From Candidatus Delongbacteria bacterium (GTDB taxonomy: Bacteria > JAGOEH01), in the NCBI GenBank assembly GCA_017997825.1, contig JAGOEH010000002.1:1-54853 (forward strand): 54,853 nt of DNA, read 5' to 3'. Positions 44,277 to 53,178 of the stretch are shown piece after piece. The first letter of the stretch is position 1. The number at the start of each line of letters is the position of its first letter. The notes under the pieces were generated by a model. The model was not told where the DNA came from. It saw only the letters and a program-made list of their open reading frames with translations, and did not search any database. The translations under genes and the position numbers were made by a program.

Positions 44277-45773
44277 CTAAAAATCAAGCGTCAAAAAACC
44301 AAATCCGGCCAATTCATGCCGGAGAAGATCCAGCATAGGCGTCAATCCCCTGGCCTGATCGGATTCGGCATTGACGACCAGCAGAGGTTCATGCAGGGAT
44401 AAGCGCACCAGGATCCAGCTTCCGAAATCGCCGGAACGGAAACTGATCCGGACACCTTCGGTGGTATCCATTGTCAATCCCCGGTGAGAGGCATACCGGA
44501 CTAAATGCTCAATGCATTGGCGGCCGGCGGCCTGAAAATCATCAGAGTGAATGGGAATCCGCCAGTTTCGGCTTTCAGCGGGCTCCTGCAGCTCACTCAG
44601 AACGGATTCCAGAGTGTATCCCCGGGATTTGAGACGAGCCATATAGATCAAGATTCGGGCTACGGTGTAACATCCATCGTCGGCATAGCGGTTCTCACGA
44701 AACATGACATGGCCGGAGGTCTCTCCACCGGCCCAACATTCCAATCCGGACTGGTTTAGACGCTTCATTTCATTACGGACATTGGCATATCCGCGTTTGA
44801 AGCGTCGATGAACGCCTCCACGCGCCGTAATGAACCGGCTCAATCCGTCGGAGGTAACACTATCGGTGACCACATAAGAGCCGGGATGATCGGAAAGGGT
44901 CATAGCGGCTATCAGCGCCAGCAGACGGTTATGAGTCACCGGCCGGCCATCCGGTAAAACCACCGAACTCCGATCCCCATCGGTATCGAAAATAATACCC
45001 AGATCGGCCCGATGCTTGACGACGGCAGCCGAAAGGTCCCGAATCGCATCCGGATCTTCAGGGTTCGGCACATGGTGCGGAAAGCGTCCGTCCGGCTCCA
45101 GATATAAACTACCCTCAATATCAGCCCCCAATGGACTCAGTATATAGTCGGCAAAAAAACCTGATGCGCCGTTGCCGGCATCAGTCAAAATCCGTAAGCC
45201 ATTCAAAGGACGGCTATCAGACGAATCAACGCCGATCCCCCGGCGGATCAAATCCACAATTCCCCGGGCATATACCGACAAATAATCCTTTGCCTGCCGT
45301 TTCCCTGTAATTTCATCCGGCAAAACCACGGTATCATCACAGATGCTATCATTTAAGCACCCTTGCAGCAGATTCCGGATCTGATCTTTGCTGTAGGAAT
45401 CCTCAGGGCTGAAAAACTTCAATCCGTTCCAGGACTGAGGAAGATGGCTGGCTGTAATCATGATACCGGCCGCGGCGGAAAAATAACCGACTGCCTGAAA
45501 GATTTCCGGTGTGGTGGATACATGCTTCCATTGAGGCTCCGTCACCAGATGGATGGTACGTATACCGTGCCGGCTCAGGGCTCGGCCCAGGCATTCCTCA
45601 ATCCGGGGTCCCGATATCCGGCTGTCTTTGCCGATCACCACCAGAGGATCAGGTGTAATTTCCTTCAGTTGCCGGCTCCACACCGACATCAAACAATTTA
45701 TAAAACCATCATTCAGATCCGTTTCGGCTTGTCCCCGAATATCGGAACCGGATAAAAGAGTAAGGGGATTCAT
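44277..45773 (-). CDS. Phosphoglucomutase/phosphomannomutase family protein
   Basis: Alpha-D-phosphohexomutase of 498 residues that should interconvert hexose 1- and 6-phosphates for polysaccharide or cell-wall synthesis. Motifs: SGSDIRG start, active-site loop MITASHLP with phosphoserine at 109, metal-binding DTDGDR, KRGYANVRN and the sugar-binding GGETSGHVMF. The active loop has Leu where the family has Asn (TASHNP), which is unusual. The C-terminal phosphate-binding domain (RISFRSGDFGSWILVRLS) matches RxSxT-like contact regions. It cannot be assigned to glucose or mannose. It overlaps the MarR gene by ATGA. Confidence 0.88.
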   Translation of the reverse strand: MNPLTLLSGSDIRGQAETDLNDGFINCLMSVWSRQLKEITPDPLVVIGKDSRISGPRIEECLGRALSRHGIRTIHLVTEPQWKHVSTTPEIFQAVGYFSAAAGIMITASHLPQSWNGLKFFSPEDSYSKDQIRNLLQGCLNDSICDDTVVLPDEITGKRQAKDYLSVYARGIVDLIRRGIGVDSSDSRPLNGLRILTDAGNGASGFFADYILSPLGADIEGSLYLEPDGRFPHHVPNPEDPDAIRDLSAAVVKHRADLGIIFDTDGDRSSVVLPDGRPVTHNRLLALIAAMTLSDHPGSYVVTDSVTSDGLSRFITARGGVHRRFKRGYANVRNEMKRLNQSGLECWAGGETSGHVMFRENRYADDGCYTVARILIYMARLKSRGYTLESVLSELQEPAESRNWRIPIHSDDFQAAGRQCIEHLVRYASHRGLTMDTTEGVRISFRSGDFGSWILVRLSLHEPLLVVNAESDQARGLTPMLDLLRHELAGFGFLTLDF

Positions 45774-46204
45774 GGATTAATTCCTTTGATTTGATCCATC
45801 ACCTGATCCAGGATCCTAAAATCGTTTATGATTGATCCTTTAACTTCATCCGGCAAGAGTTTCCAGATTTGACGCCACAACTGGTCGCAGGTTTCCAATA
45901 GTTCGCTGAAGACCGATCGTCCTTTCTCGGTCAGACCGATAAAGACCACCCGACGATCTTCGGCTGAGTTCTCACGGACGATATACTTTTTTTTAACCAG
46001 GCTGTCGATAATCCTGGTAATTCTGGACTCCGCCAATTCCATCCGATTGGATAGTTCGGTCATCTTGATTTTTTCATCCGGTGACCGGAACGATCGAATC
46101 GCCCGGGATTCCGACAGAGTCAGACGATAATGGGCGGCGATATCCATTTCGCGGGAGGTGCATTGATCGCTGACTCGTTTGATAAAATTACCCAATTCAT
46201 CCAT
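45770..46204 (-). CDS. MarR family transcriptional regulator
   Basis: Winged-helix DNA-binding dimer of about 144 residues from the ATG at 46204. The signature region reads MTELSNRMELAESRITRIIDSLVKK (recognition helix) and NSAEDRRVVFIGLTEKG (wing with DxRxxxxxLT). The start at 46204 is supported by GGAG nine bases upstream; ATG at 46219 is possible but has no spacing for a site. It sits between CoaBC and the phosphohexomutase in the operon, so it may regulate the operon that encodes it. The ligand is unknown. Confidence 0.88.
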   Translation of the reverse strand: MDELGNFIKRVSDQCTSREMDIAAHYRLTLSESRAIRSFRSPDEKIKMTELSNRMELAESRITRIIDSLVKKKYIVRENSAEDRRVVFIGLTEKGRSVFSELLETCDQLWRQIWKLLPDEVKGSIINDFRILDQVMDQIKGINP

Positions 46205-46221
46205 TGTTTTGTACTCCATCC

Positions 46222-47421
46222 TTAGGTGATCATCGTGACGATAGCCTGCATAATAACGCGGCTGCACTCTTTTTTGGTCATGACTGGAAACTCCTGTGGC
46301 TGGGATCCAGGCCCGATCAGGGTTATCTGGTTGGTATCGCCTCCCATCTCACTGCCGACGCGGGTAGGATTGTTCAACACGATCATGTCCATCCTCTTTT
46401 CATTCTTTTTTCGGAGGGCATATTCCAGATCATGATCGGTTTCAAGAGCAAATCCTACCAGGATCTGGCGAGTTTTCTCACGGCCGGCCCGTGCCATGAT
46501 ATCCGGATTCTTGATCAACTTGAGCTGTAACTCATCGGATTTTTTCAACTTGACTGATGAAAACGATTGAGGCCGATAATCACATACCGCGGCGGCTCCA
46601 ATCGCAATATCCTGGGAAGAGAAACCGTCAAAAAATGCCGCTTCCATTTCACAGGCACTGGTAACCGGATACAGAGTGACCGGCAAACGGGCAAAATCGA
46701 CATCGCTCCTGCCGGAGATAACGGTTACCCTGGCCCCCATTTGAATAGCGGTTTCCGCCAGATAGTATCCCATTTTTCCGCTTGAAAAATTGGAAAGATA
46801 GCGAACCGGGTCGATGGCCTCAATCGTTCGGCCGGCCGTAATCAACACCTTCCGCCCTCCCAGGGAACGATCCGGATTGAGCAGCGCTTCAACCTCGGAC
46901 ACAATTGCCGGAATCTCCGGTAGTCTGCCCTTGCCCTCGGTCTTACACGCCAGTTCACCGGATTGAGGTTCCATGATATGAATCCCGTGCGATTGAAGCC
47001 GGCTCAGATTTTCCTGCACCACGGGATTGAGATACATAAAATGGTTCATGGCAGGAACGATCAGGATAGGTTTTTGGAGCATACCGGTCATGATCGTAGC
47101 CGAAAGCAAATCATCGGCAATTCCGGAGGCATACTTGCCGATCGAATTGGCGGTAGCCGGTGCAATCAGCACCAAATCAGCCCATTTCACCAGCGCAATA
47201 TGATCAATCTCAAACGGCCGGCCGGAACGGAACATCTCACTGTAAACCGGATTACCGCTCAACGTTTCAAGCACCGTAGACGTCACCAGATGCCGGCCCG
47301 AATCCGTCAGAATCACTTTAACCTGATACCCGGATTTGATCAGCCGGCGGATCAGTTCTGGAGCTTTATAAGCCGCAATCGACCCGGTAATGCCCAGTAG
47401 TATTTTATTTCGATCTGTCAT
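46222..47421 (-). CDS. coaBC: Bifunctional phosphopantothenoylcysteine decarboxylase/phosphopantothenate-cysteine ligase
   Basis: Makes 4'-phosphopantetheine for coenzyme A from phosphopantothenate and cysteine. About 400 residues. The N-terminal CoaC flavoprotein domain has GITGSIAAYKAPELIRRL, the catalytic His (FEIDHIALVKWADLV), PAMNHFMYLNP, and the Cys of GELACKTEGKGRL. The C-terminal CoaB domain has VLITAGRTIEAIDPVRYLSNFSSGKMG, AVCDYRPQ and KLKKSDELQLKL. The start is placed at the ATG at 47421 (MTDRNKILLGITGS); the frame runs on to 47490 but overlaps the pseudokinase gene. It is essential in most bacteria and here shares an operon with signalling and sugar genes. Confidence 0.95.
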   Translation of the reverse strand: MTDRNKILLGITGSIAAYKAPELIRRLIKSGYQVKVILTDSGRHLVTSTVLETLSGNPVYSEMFRSGRPFEIDHIALVKWADLVLIAPATANSIGKYASGIADDLLSATIMTGMLQKPILIVPAMNHFMYLNPVVQENLSRLQSHGIHIMEPQSGELACKTEGKGRLPEIPAIVSEVEALLNPDRSLGGRKVLITAGRTIEAIDPVRYLSNFSSGKMGYYLAETAIQMGARVTVISGRSDVDFARLPVTLYPVTSACEMEAAFFDGFSSQDIAIGAAAVCDYRPQSFSSVKLKKSDELQLKLIKNPDIMARAGREKTRQILVGFALETDHDLEYALRKKNEKRMDMIVLNNPTRVGSEMGGDTNQITLIGPGSQPQEFPVMTKKECSRVIMQAIVTMIT

Positions 47422-47432
47422 TACCAACTCGC

Positions 47433-49751
47433 TCAAAAATAGTGTGTATTCATGGCTTGATTGGGATACAATGGGAAATGGATACAGCACATCATCCTGC
47501 CATTTTCCTGCGGTTCGATTTTCAAATGACCATTGTGAATTCTAATAATCTCCCTGATCATAATCATCCCCTCCCAGGACAGATACTCCGTGCTATCGGG
47601 ATGCACCTGATTCATCAATTCAGGGTGAAAAGACAGCTCCAACTCCAACCAGTAGAGGCTTTTCTGCAATTGGATCAAAATAACGGAATTTTCGGCGCCA
47701 TGGTTGATAGCTGCGTATATCAATAATTCCAGCAAACGGTTCAGTAGCTCTTTATCTCCGGAAATAACCGGTAAAATCATATCCGCTTCCGGGTATTCTA
47801 TCCGGATATTCTTCCCTTCGGCTTCCTCCTTCACCACGCGCTCGACACTCTGCAGCAGATGATCAAACCGGATCTTATCCTTATAGGGTTTGAAAAACGT
47901 TTTCATCAGAAACAGACTGGAAATCTCACTATACACATACTGAATCTGGTTCAGGGATTTCTGGATCTGCTGATAAAGCGACGGCTGGGCGATTTCTTCC
48001 CGATCGAGGTGCAGGGTCTCAAAAAAACTCTGCAGCGCATTAAGTGGATTTTTGAACTGAGTCAAGGCCCGCTGAAACACTTTAATCTTAAGGGTCTCTT
48101 CATCTCGAAGGTAATAAAAATGAAGGATCCCCGGCAGCGTATTGGACACAAAATCATCCAGTAATTCCAGGATTTGCTTATCAATCGAGGGACTGCTCTG
48201 TTCTTCCGACCCGTGGATGGTGATTTCGGTGGCTTGACCATAGGGCGCGAACAGGGTTTTATGAAAAAGAATGGGATCGGTCGGCAGATGGGGTGTCATC
48301 TCGGTACTGGTGAGCGGGGTAATCGAACTGTTTTCCAATTTATAATCGGACTTGATGGTATCCAGGACAAATGATGAGTCAGGATGATAAGCAACAAAGA
48401 GATCCGGCCCAATCCTTATGCAAACCCTTGAGATATAAAGCAAGCGGGCAATCAAATCAACAAAGTTTTTCCAGAATTGATGCGGAGCCAGGGTTTGCTT
48501 CTTAATCAAGTGATTCAATGACGATCCGATGATCAGTTTGAAATTGCTGACATCCAGCATCTGATTCAGACGAGTCAGAATATAGTCCTGAGTGTACTCG
48601 GGCTGTAAGGCCTGACTTTGTTTGGCGATCTTTACCCCGAGAATTGAATTGATGATTTTATTCTGATTGAAAGGTTTGAGAATATACTTTTCAATACCGA
48701 GGGAACGGGCATAAAAAGCTTCCGATTTGGATATATTAATTCCACTGATGGCGATAATCGGAATAGTCCTCAGGTGGGGTTCACTTTTCAGAAAGCGGGC
48801 CACCTGAAATCCGTTCATGACCGGCATGGTAATATCCAGAATAATGACATCCGGCAATTCTTTAGCCAGAATTTGAAGGGCGGAAAAAAAATCCTGGGCG
48901 ATCTCCACCAGAAATCCCTGATTTTTCAAGGTAAACCGGATTCCCTGCAGAAGGGTGATCGAATCATCAATGACCAATACCCGGCGGGCATTGATCAACT
49001 GAATATGGTGAAGAATCTTATAGACATAGGCCTCCAGAAGCGGCAAATTATCACGATCATTCACAAAAAATTCATTGATTCCGTACTCGAATCCGATATT
49101 TTTCAGATCGCTCTCATCCTCTTCAATCAAAGCCAGAATCGGAAGCTTATTCAGGTTTTCATCATTTCGGAGCCGGTTGATAAAGCGGAGCTTGTTTTGA
49201 TAATCCTCGGTCAGATCGATCAGAATCAAATGAGGTTGGATGGCCTCGATAATACTCCCCAGACTCTCCTGAAACCATGACTCATAAAGCTGGTAATGCT
49301 GGTATTTTTTAAGCGCCGCCTGAATAATATGCTGACGGATCTGGGAGTTGTCAACAATCAAAATCTTCTTGGTTTCATCCTGGGCACGTGAATTCAGAAT
49401 ATTGGATATAATATTGATCCCATAGGGAGAAACCAGTTCATCCATCGACAGAGCCGTATCAGTATAAATCAGATTCTCGGAAATCTGTTCAATATCGATT
49501 TCCTTTTGATAAACCATTACAATCGGAAGGAACCATTTTCGCCGAATCGCAATAATCGTGTCTTTATGCTCTTTTTCCAGAAAAACGTCCATGATCAGGA
49601 CGGCATGATCATACTCTTTCTGCTGCAGGACCTCCATCAAAAGGTCCAGATCATAAAAAACCTCGCAGGGGAAATGCACCGTTCGGATGAAATTCTCAAG
49701 AGTTGTCACATAATCCGATATGTCGCGGATATAGAAAAAAACCTTCATCAT
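47433..49751 (-). CDS. Three-receiver protein with degenerate histidine-kinase domain
   Basis: About 772 residues. REC1 (about 1-115) and REC2 (about 130-250) lack a complete receiver pocket; REC2 keeps an aspartate in LILIDLTED. REC3 (about 256-375) is intact: VIDDS acid pair, phosphoacceptor Asp about 306 in IILDITMP, and Lys in ILKPF. A middle region of unknown fold follows, then a helical pair aligned with HisKA and an ATPase-like region. The histidine position is threonine (ALTQFKNPL), the N-box asparagine is absent and the DxGxG box is missing, so it should not be a kinase. The ATG at 49751 overlaps the deaminase stop (ATGA); AAAGGAGGT is about ten bases before. Confidence 0.85.
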   Translation of the reverse strand: MMKVFFYIRDISDYVTTLENFIRTVHFPCEVFYDLDLLMEVLQQKEYDHAVLIMDVFLEKEHKDTIIAIRRKWFLPIVMVYQKEIDIEQISENLIYTDTALSMDELVSPYGINIISNILNSRAQDETKKILIVDNSQIRQHIIQAALKKYQHYQLYESWFQESLGSIIEAIQPHLILIDLTEDYQNKLRFINRLRNDENLNKLPILALIEEDESDLKNIGFEYGINEFFVNDRDNLPLLEAYVYKILHHIQLINARRVLVIDDSITLLQGIRFTLKNQGFLVEIAQDFFSALQILAKELPDVIILDITMPVMNGFQVARFLKSEPHLRTIPIIAISGINISKSEAFYARSLGIEKYILKPFNQNKIINSILGVKIAKQSQALQPEYTQDYILTRLNQMLDVSNFKLIIGSSLNHLIKKQTLAPHQFWKNFVDLIARLLYISRVCIRIGPDLFVAYHPDSSFVLDTIKSDYKLENSSITPLTSTEMTPHLPTDPILFHKTLFAPYGQATEITIHGSEEQSSPSIDKQILELLDDFVSNTLPGILHFYYLRDEETLKIKVFQRALTQFKNPLNALQSFFETLHLDREEIAQPSLYQQIQKSLNQIQYVYSEISSLFLMKTFFKPYKDKIRFDHLLQSVERVVKEEAEGKNIRIEYPEADMILPVISGDKELLNRLLELLIYAAINHGAENSVILIQLQKSLYWLELELSFHPELMNQVHPDSTEYLSWEGMIMIREIIRIHNGHLKIEPQENGRMMCCIHFPLYPNQAMNTHYF

Positions 49752-51097
49752 AGTAATTGACACCTCCTTTGGACATCCTGCAATTGCTGACGAACCTGAC
49801 TGATGAGATGATCGTAGGAACAGGGCATCATGAGTTTGAAGTCGCGTTTACGGAACACTCCATCGATCAGCACCGATTCGACCTGCCGGGGATCAGCGCT
49901 ATAGACCAGATAAGACGCAATACGTTCTTCAGCAAATGGTTGCATTGAGAATCCGGCTTGAGGATTCAGAATAACAGCATCGGCTTTCAGTCCGACAGCG
50001 ATACGACCAATTTGGTGATCTCGGTGCAGGGATCTGGCCGGAATGGCCGTAACCATCCGCAGCAAATCATCAGCCCGGATAGCGTCAGGACCGAGTTTGA
50101 CCTTCTGGAGCAGGGCCGCGGATCGAATCTCGTTCCAGATACTCAATGTATTACTGCAGGCGGCTCCATCTGCTCCAAGGGTGACTGGAATTCCCATTTT
50201 CATCATCCGCACCACCTGAGCGATCCCCGATCCCAGCTTGAGGTTAGAGGAGGGACAATGCAGTACGGTGGTACCGCTCTGCCGGATAAGATCAAACTCT
50301 TTATCGTCCAGCCAGATACAATGAGCCAACAACAGGGATGAATTCAGTAATCCCAGATTGCCTAAATATTCGACATTCTCCATGCCGGTTTCCTGCCGGA
50401 TCAGTTCGATCTCCCCGGTGTTCTCAGAGGCATGGGTATGGATCATCAACTGATGATGATCAGCAAACTCCCCGATCGATTTGAGCATTGAACGGGAACA
50501 GGTTACGGCAAACCGCGGATTAAGAATATACTGAAGGCGACCGTTCTGATAATCATGCCATTGTTTCATCAATTCGAGGCTTTCATCCAAAGCGGTTTCG
50601 GTTTCGGAAACCAATCCCGCTGCTCTTGGATTACGGGCCATATCCATCATCATTTTCCCGGAATAGCCCCGGATTCCCATATCGGCCATAGCCTGAAATA
50701 CCGCATCGGTATGATGGTTAGTGGCCATGTCCACGATGGTGGTGGTTCCGGAATCAATGAGTTCGGCCAATCCCAAAATCGATGACCAGTAAAGAGATTG
50801 ATAGGAATGGCAGCTTTCCATCGGGAGAATGGTCTGGTTCAGCCACATCAGTAGAGGAACGTCATCGGCCAGGGATCGAAAAAGGGTCTGGCACAGATGG
50901 ACATGGGTCTGGATCAAGCCGGGTAATAGATAGCGATCCGATCCGTCCACCACATCGGCTTCAGGGGCAAGAATCCCCGGTTCGATCCGGCTGAATCGGT
51001 CTCCTTGGATCAGAATATCGGTCGGCTCCGACAACCGGATCGGATCCTCGTCCACCATCAGATACCGGATATTTCGAATCAGGATCGTTTGGTTCAT
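49748..51097 (-). CDS. Amidohydrolase: SAH/MTA/5'-deoxyadenosine deaminase-like
   Basis: Metal-dependent deaminase of the COG0402 (TrzA/MtaD) group, 449 residues. Metal and substrate residues are visible: THVHLCQTLFRSLADD, HTHASENTGEIE, LLAHCIWLDD, and LGADGAACSN. The last block (GADGAxCxN) resembles 5'-deoxyadenosine and S-adenosylhomocysteine deaminases more than guanine deaminases. It would turn adenosyl by-products of SAM chemistry into inosyl forms for salvage. Its place between an aminotransferase/methyltransferase pair and a pseudokinase fits clearance of methyltransferase by-product. It overlaps DegT and the pseudokinase gene by ATGA on both sides. Confidence 0.8.
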   Translation of the reverse strand: MNQTILIRNIRYLMVDEDPIRLSEPTDILIQGDRFSRIEPGILAPEADVVDGSDRYLLPGLIQTHVHLCQTLFRSLADDVPLLMWLNQTILPMESCHSYQSLYWSSILGLAELIDSGTTTIVDMATNHHTDAVFQAMADMGIRGYSGKMMMDMARNPRAAGLVSETETALDESLELMKQWHDYQNGRLQYILNPRFAVTCSRSMLKSIGEFADHHQLMIHTHASENTGEIELIRQETGMENVEYLGNLGLLNSSLLLAHCIWLDDKEFDLIRQSGTTVLHCPSSNLKLGSGIAQVVRMMKMGIPVTLGADGAACSNTLSIWNEIRSAALLQKVKLGPDAIRADDLLRMVTAIPARSLHRDHQIGRIAVGLKADAVILNPQAGFSMQPFAEERIASYLVYSADPRQVESVLIDGVFRKRDFKLMMPCSYDHLISQVRQQLQDVQRRCQLL

Positions 51098-52296
51098 GAT
51101 CCGCCTTCCCCGGATTGGGTGAGTTGAGCCCGGAGTGTGTGCCGGTTTTCATAAATCGCGTGCCAGAGACGGCAGACATTTTCTGCCAAACTGGTTTCCA
51201 TTTGATTATACAGCGGCAGCGCCAAACCGGTCTCAGCCGCTTCTTCACTAACCTCCAAATAGCTGTCGGCATAAGCCTGGAATGGTGGCATCCGGTGAAG
51301 TGCCGGGTAGAAGTAGCGCTTGGTCTGAATATTCTCCCTTCGGAACAGTTCCGCCACCTGATTCCGGCTCAATCCGAACCGGGACTCATCCACAAAAACC
51401 ACCATATAGTTATTCCCTGACTTCGAATTCGGGCTGATCTGCTGAAAACCCAGCCCGGGCACGTCTACCAGCCGGGATCGATAGTAATCAATCAGATCCT
51501 GACGATAATGGATATAAGACTGCAGCTTCCTGAAATTATACATACCGACAACAGCCTGGTATTCGGTCATCCGGGCGTTCAACCCGGTCAGCTCATAATC
51601 ATACTCACCCGTCTTGCCGATATTTCTCAAGGCTTCCAAACGACGGGCCAGTTCCGGATCGGACAGCGTTATGATACACCCCTCAACCGAGGTGGCCACT
51701 TTAGTGGGTGCCAGACTGAATACCTCCATGGTGCCGAAACGCCCGGCCGCTTCATCACGGTAACGGCTGCCCAATCCCTGGGCCGTATCGTAAATCACCG
51801 GCAGATGATAGCGCCGGCCGATCCGATCGAATTCCTCGATCATCGGAACATTGGAAAATATATAGACCGGCATGATCGCGACCGTATTCGAGGTAATCTT
51901 CTCCTCAACCTTCCAGGGATCAAGATTCTTGGTCGCCGGGTCAATATCGGCAAAAACCGGTGTCAATCCGTTCCAGATCACACTCAATCCGGTTGAGGCA
52001 AAGGTAAATGACGGCAGAATCACTTCACCCCGGGGGTGATCCGCCAACGCCCGTAAGGCCAGCATCAGTCCGATGGTGGCATTACTGACGGTCAGAGCAA
52101 ACGGGACCTGGAGCTCCTGTCGAATGATCTCCTCAAATTCACGATTGTAATGCCCATTAGTAATAAAGGTGGATTGATGAATCCGCTCCAACTGAGACTG
52201 AATCTCTTTAATGGGAGGCATCGAAGGACGGATTAGTTCCTGGAGGACGGGGTATTGAGGCTCACCGCCCAGCGCCGCTAATTTCTGATATGACAT
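51094..52296 (-). CDS. DegT/DnrJ/EryC1/StrS family aminotransferase
   Basis: PLP-dependent sugar aminotransferase, 400 residues, normal length. Fold type I motifs: SNATIGLMLALRAL, EVILPSFTFAST, NPVFADIDP-like (TPVFADIDP), IYDTAQGLGS with Asp170 binding the PLP nitrogen, and SLAPTKVATSVEGC with the Schiff-base Lys199. Relatives aminate nucleotide-linked 4-keto or 3-keto sugars for antigen or antibiotic sugars. No nucleotide-sugar dehydratase is nearby. It follows the methyltransferase by 16 bp and overlaps the deaminase by ATGA. The enclosing operon has no glycosyltransferase, so the sugar product is unknown. Confidence 0.9.
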   Translation of the reverse strand: MSYQKLAALGGEPQYPVLQELIRPSMPPIKEIQSQLERIHQSTFITNGHYNREFEEIIRQELQVPFALTVSNATIGLMLALRALADHPRGEVILPSFTFASTGLSVIWNGLTPVFADIDPATKNLDPWKVEEKITSNTVAIMPVYIFSNVPMIEEFDRIGRRYHLPVIYDTAQGLGSRYRDEAAGRFGTMEVFSLAPTKVATSVEGCIITLSDPELARRLEALRNIGKTGEYDYELTGLNARMTEYQAVVGMYNFRKLQSYIHYRQDLIDYYRSRLVDVPGLGFQQISPNSKSGNNYMVVFVDESRFGLSRNQVAELFRRENIQTKRYFYPALHRMPPFQAYADSYLEVSEEAAETGLALPLYNQMETSLAENVCRLWHAIYENRHTLRAQLTQSGEGGS

Positions 52297-52312
52297 GAAT
52301 GGTTATCCGCAG

Positions 52313-53110
52313 TTAAGGTTGAAGTGCTGTTTTCTGCAAATCCAGATAAAATATCTGCCCGATGGTAAACGGTTCCTGCAGATGAGGCCAAAAATCCTCA
52401 CCCAGGTCCTGATAGACCTGCCATGTAATACGATTCAGTTCGGAATCGTGTTTCGGCTCATCAGGATAGATCAGGGCCGGCTGGATAACACGGCTCCCTA
52501 TATAGTAGTACCAGAATGAACCTTGATGTAAAATCGAATAGAATGGTTTTAAAAAGGGAATCAGATCAGACTCGTCAAAAAACTGATTATGCCACGGCAT
52601 GGGAATCGGCGGTAATCCGACTCGGTGCCGGATCCGGTTCAGCCGTTCCAGTCCCTGTTTCGATCCCTCCACCAAAACAAACCGGCCGGCAGGATTTAAA
52701 CGATGGGTTAATTGCCGGATGCACTCCTCCTGTTCCGATTTTTGGGGAAGATTGATCAGGCATCGCTCGGAGATGATCAAATCGAAACGGATGGAAGGTT
52801 TGAAGGGCAAATGGCGCACATCGGCCTGAACCAGACTGATGGAATCCTGGTCAGCCGTCTGCTGGCGGGCTTTTTGGAGCATGGTGAAGGAATAATCAAG
52901 GGCCACCAGATGGCGGCACCGGGAAGAGTATTCATGCGTCCCTTCCCCATCACCGCAACCGATTTCAAGGGCTCTCTCATACCGGGAATTCTCCGATGCG
53001 ATAAGACTCACAATCTTTTGGACTTCAATGCGTTTAAGATAGGTATCCTTCAGCGACAGTGTACTCTGGTTTTCCCAATACTGCTTGATCTGATCAAAAC
53101 CCGCTTCCAT
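52313..53110 (-). CDS. Class I SAM-dependent methyltransferase
   Basis: 265 residues with a Rossmann methyltransferase core: ALEIGCGDGEG (motif I) near 46-56, LVALDYSFTML (motif II), LVQADVRHLPF (motif III-like) and FDLIISERCLINLP, with HRLNPAGRFVLVEGS after. The C-terminal half (about 165-265) is an unassigned aromatic-rich domain (SFWYYYIGSRVIQPALIYP), perhaps for a bulky substrate. It is similar to small sugar or polyketide methyltransferases but the substrate cannot be told. AAGGAG lies before the ATG. The promoter at 53142-53170 heads the eight-gene operon that starts here. Confidence 0.85.
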   Translation of the reverse strand: MEAGFDQIKQYWENQSTLSLKDTYLKRIEVQKIVSLIASENSRYERALEIGCGDGEGTHEYSSRCRHLVALDYSFTMLQKARQQTADQDSISLVQADVRHLPFKPSIRFDLIISERCLINLPQKSEQEECIRQLTHRLNPAGRFVLVEGSKQGLERLNRIRHRVGLPPIPMPWHNQFFDESDLIPFLKPFYSILHQGSFWYYYIGSRVIQPALIYPDEPKHDSELNRITWQVYQDLGEDFWPHLQEPFTIGQIFYLDLQKTALQP

Positions 53111-53141
53111 GTCATCGGCTCCTTGTGAGTATTCCTTGGTG

Positions 53142-53170
53142 AATATAAGCAGTAAGCCTTAAAATGTCAA
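53142..53170 (-). promoter_or_regulatory. Promoter of the methyltransferase-to-carbonic-anhydrase operon
   Basis: TTGACA (53170-53165), a 17-bp spacer and TATATT (53147-53142), about 32 bp upstream of the ATG. It is the strongest minus-strand promoter and sits in the short gap after DUF2851. Confidence 0.65.
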
Positions 53171-53178
53171 CACAGATT

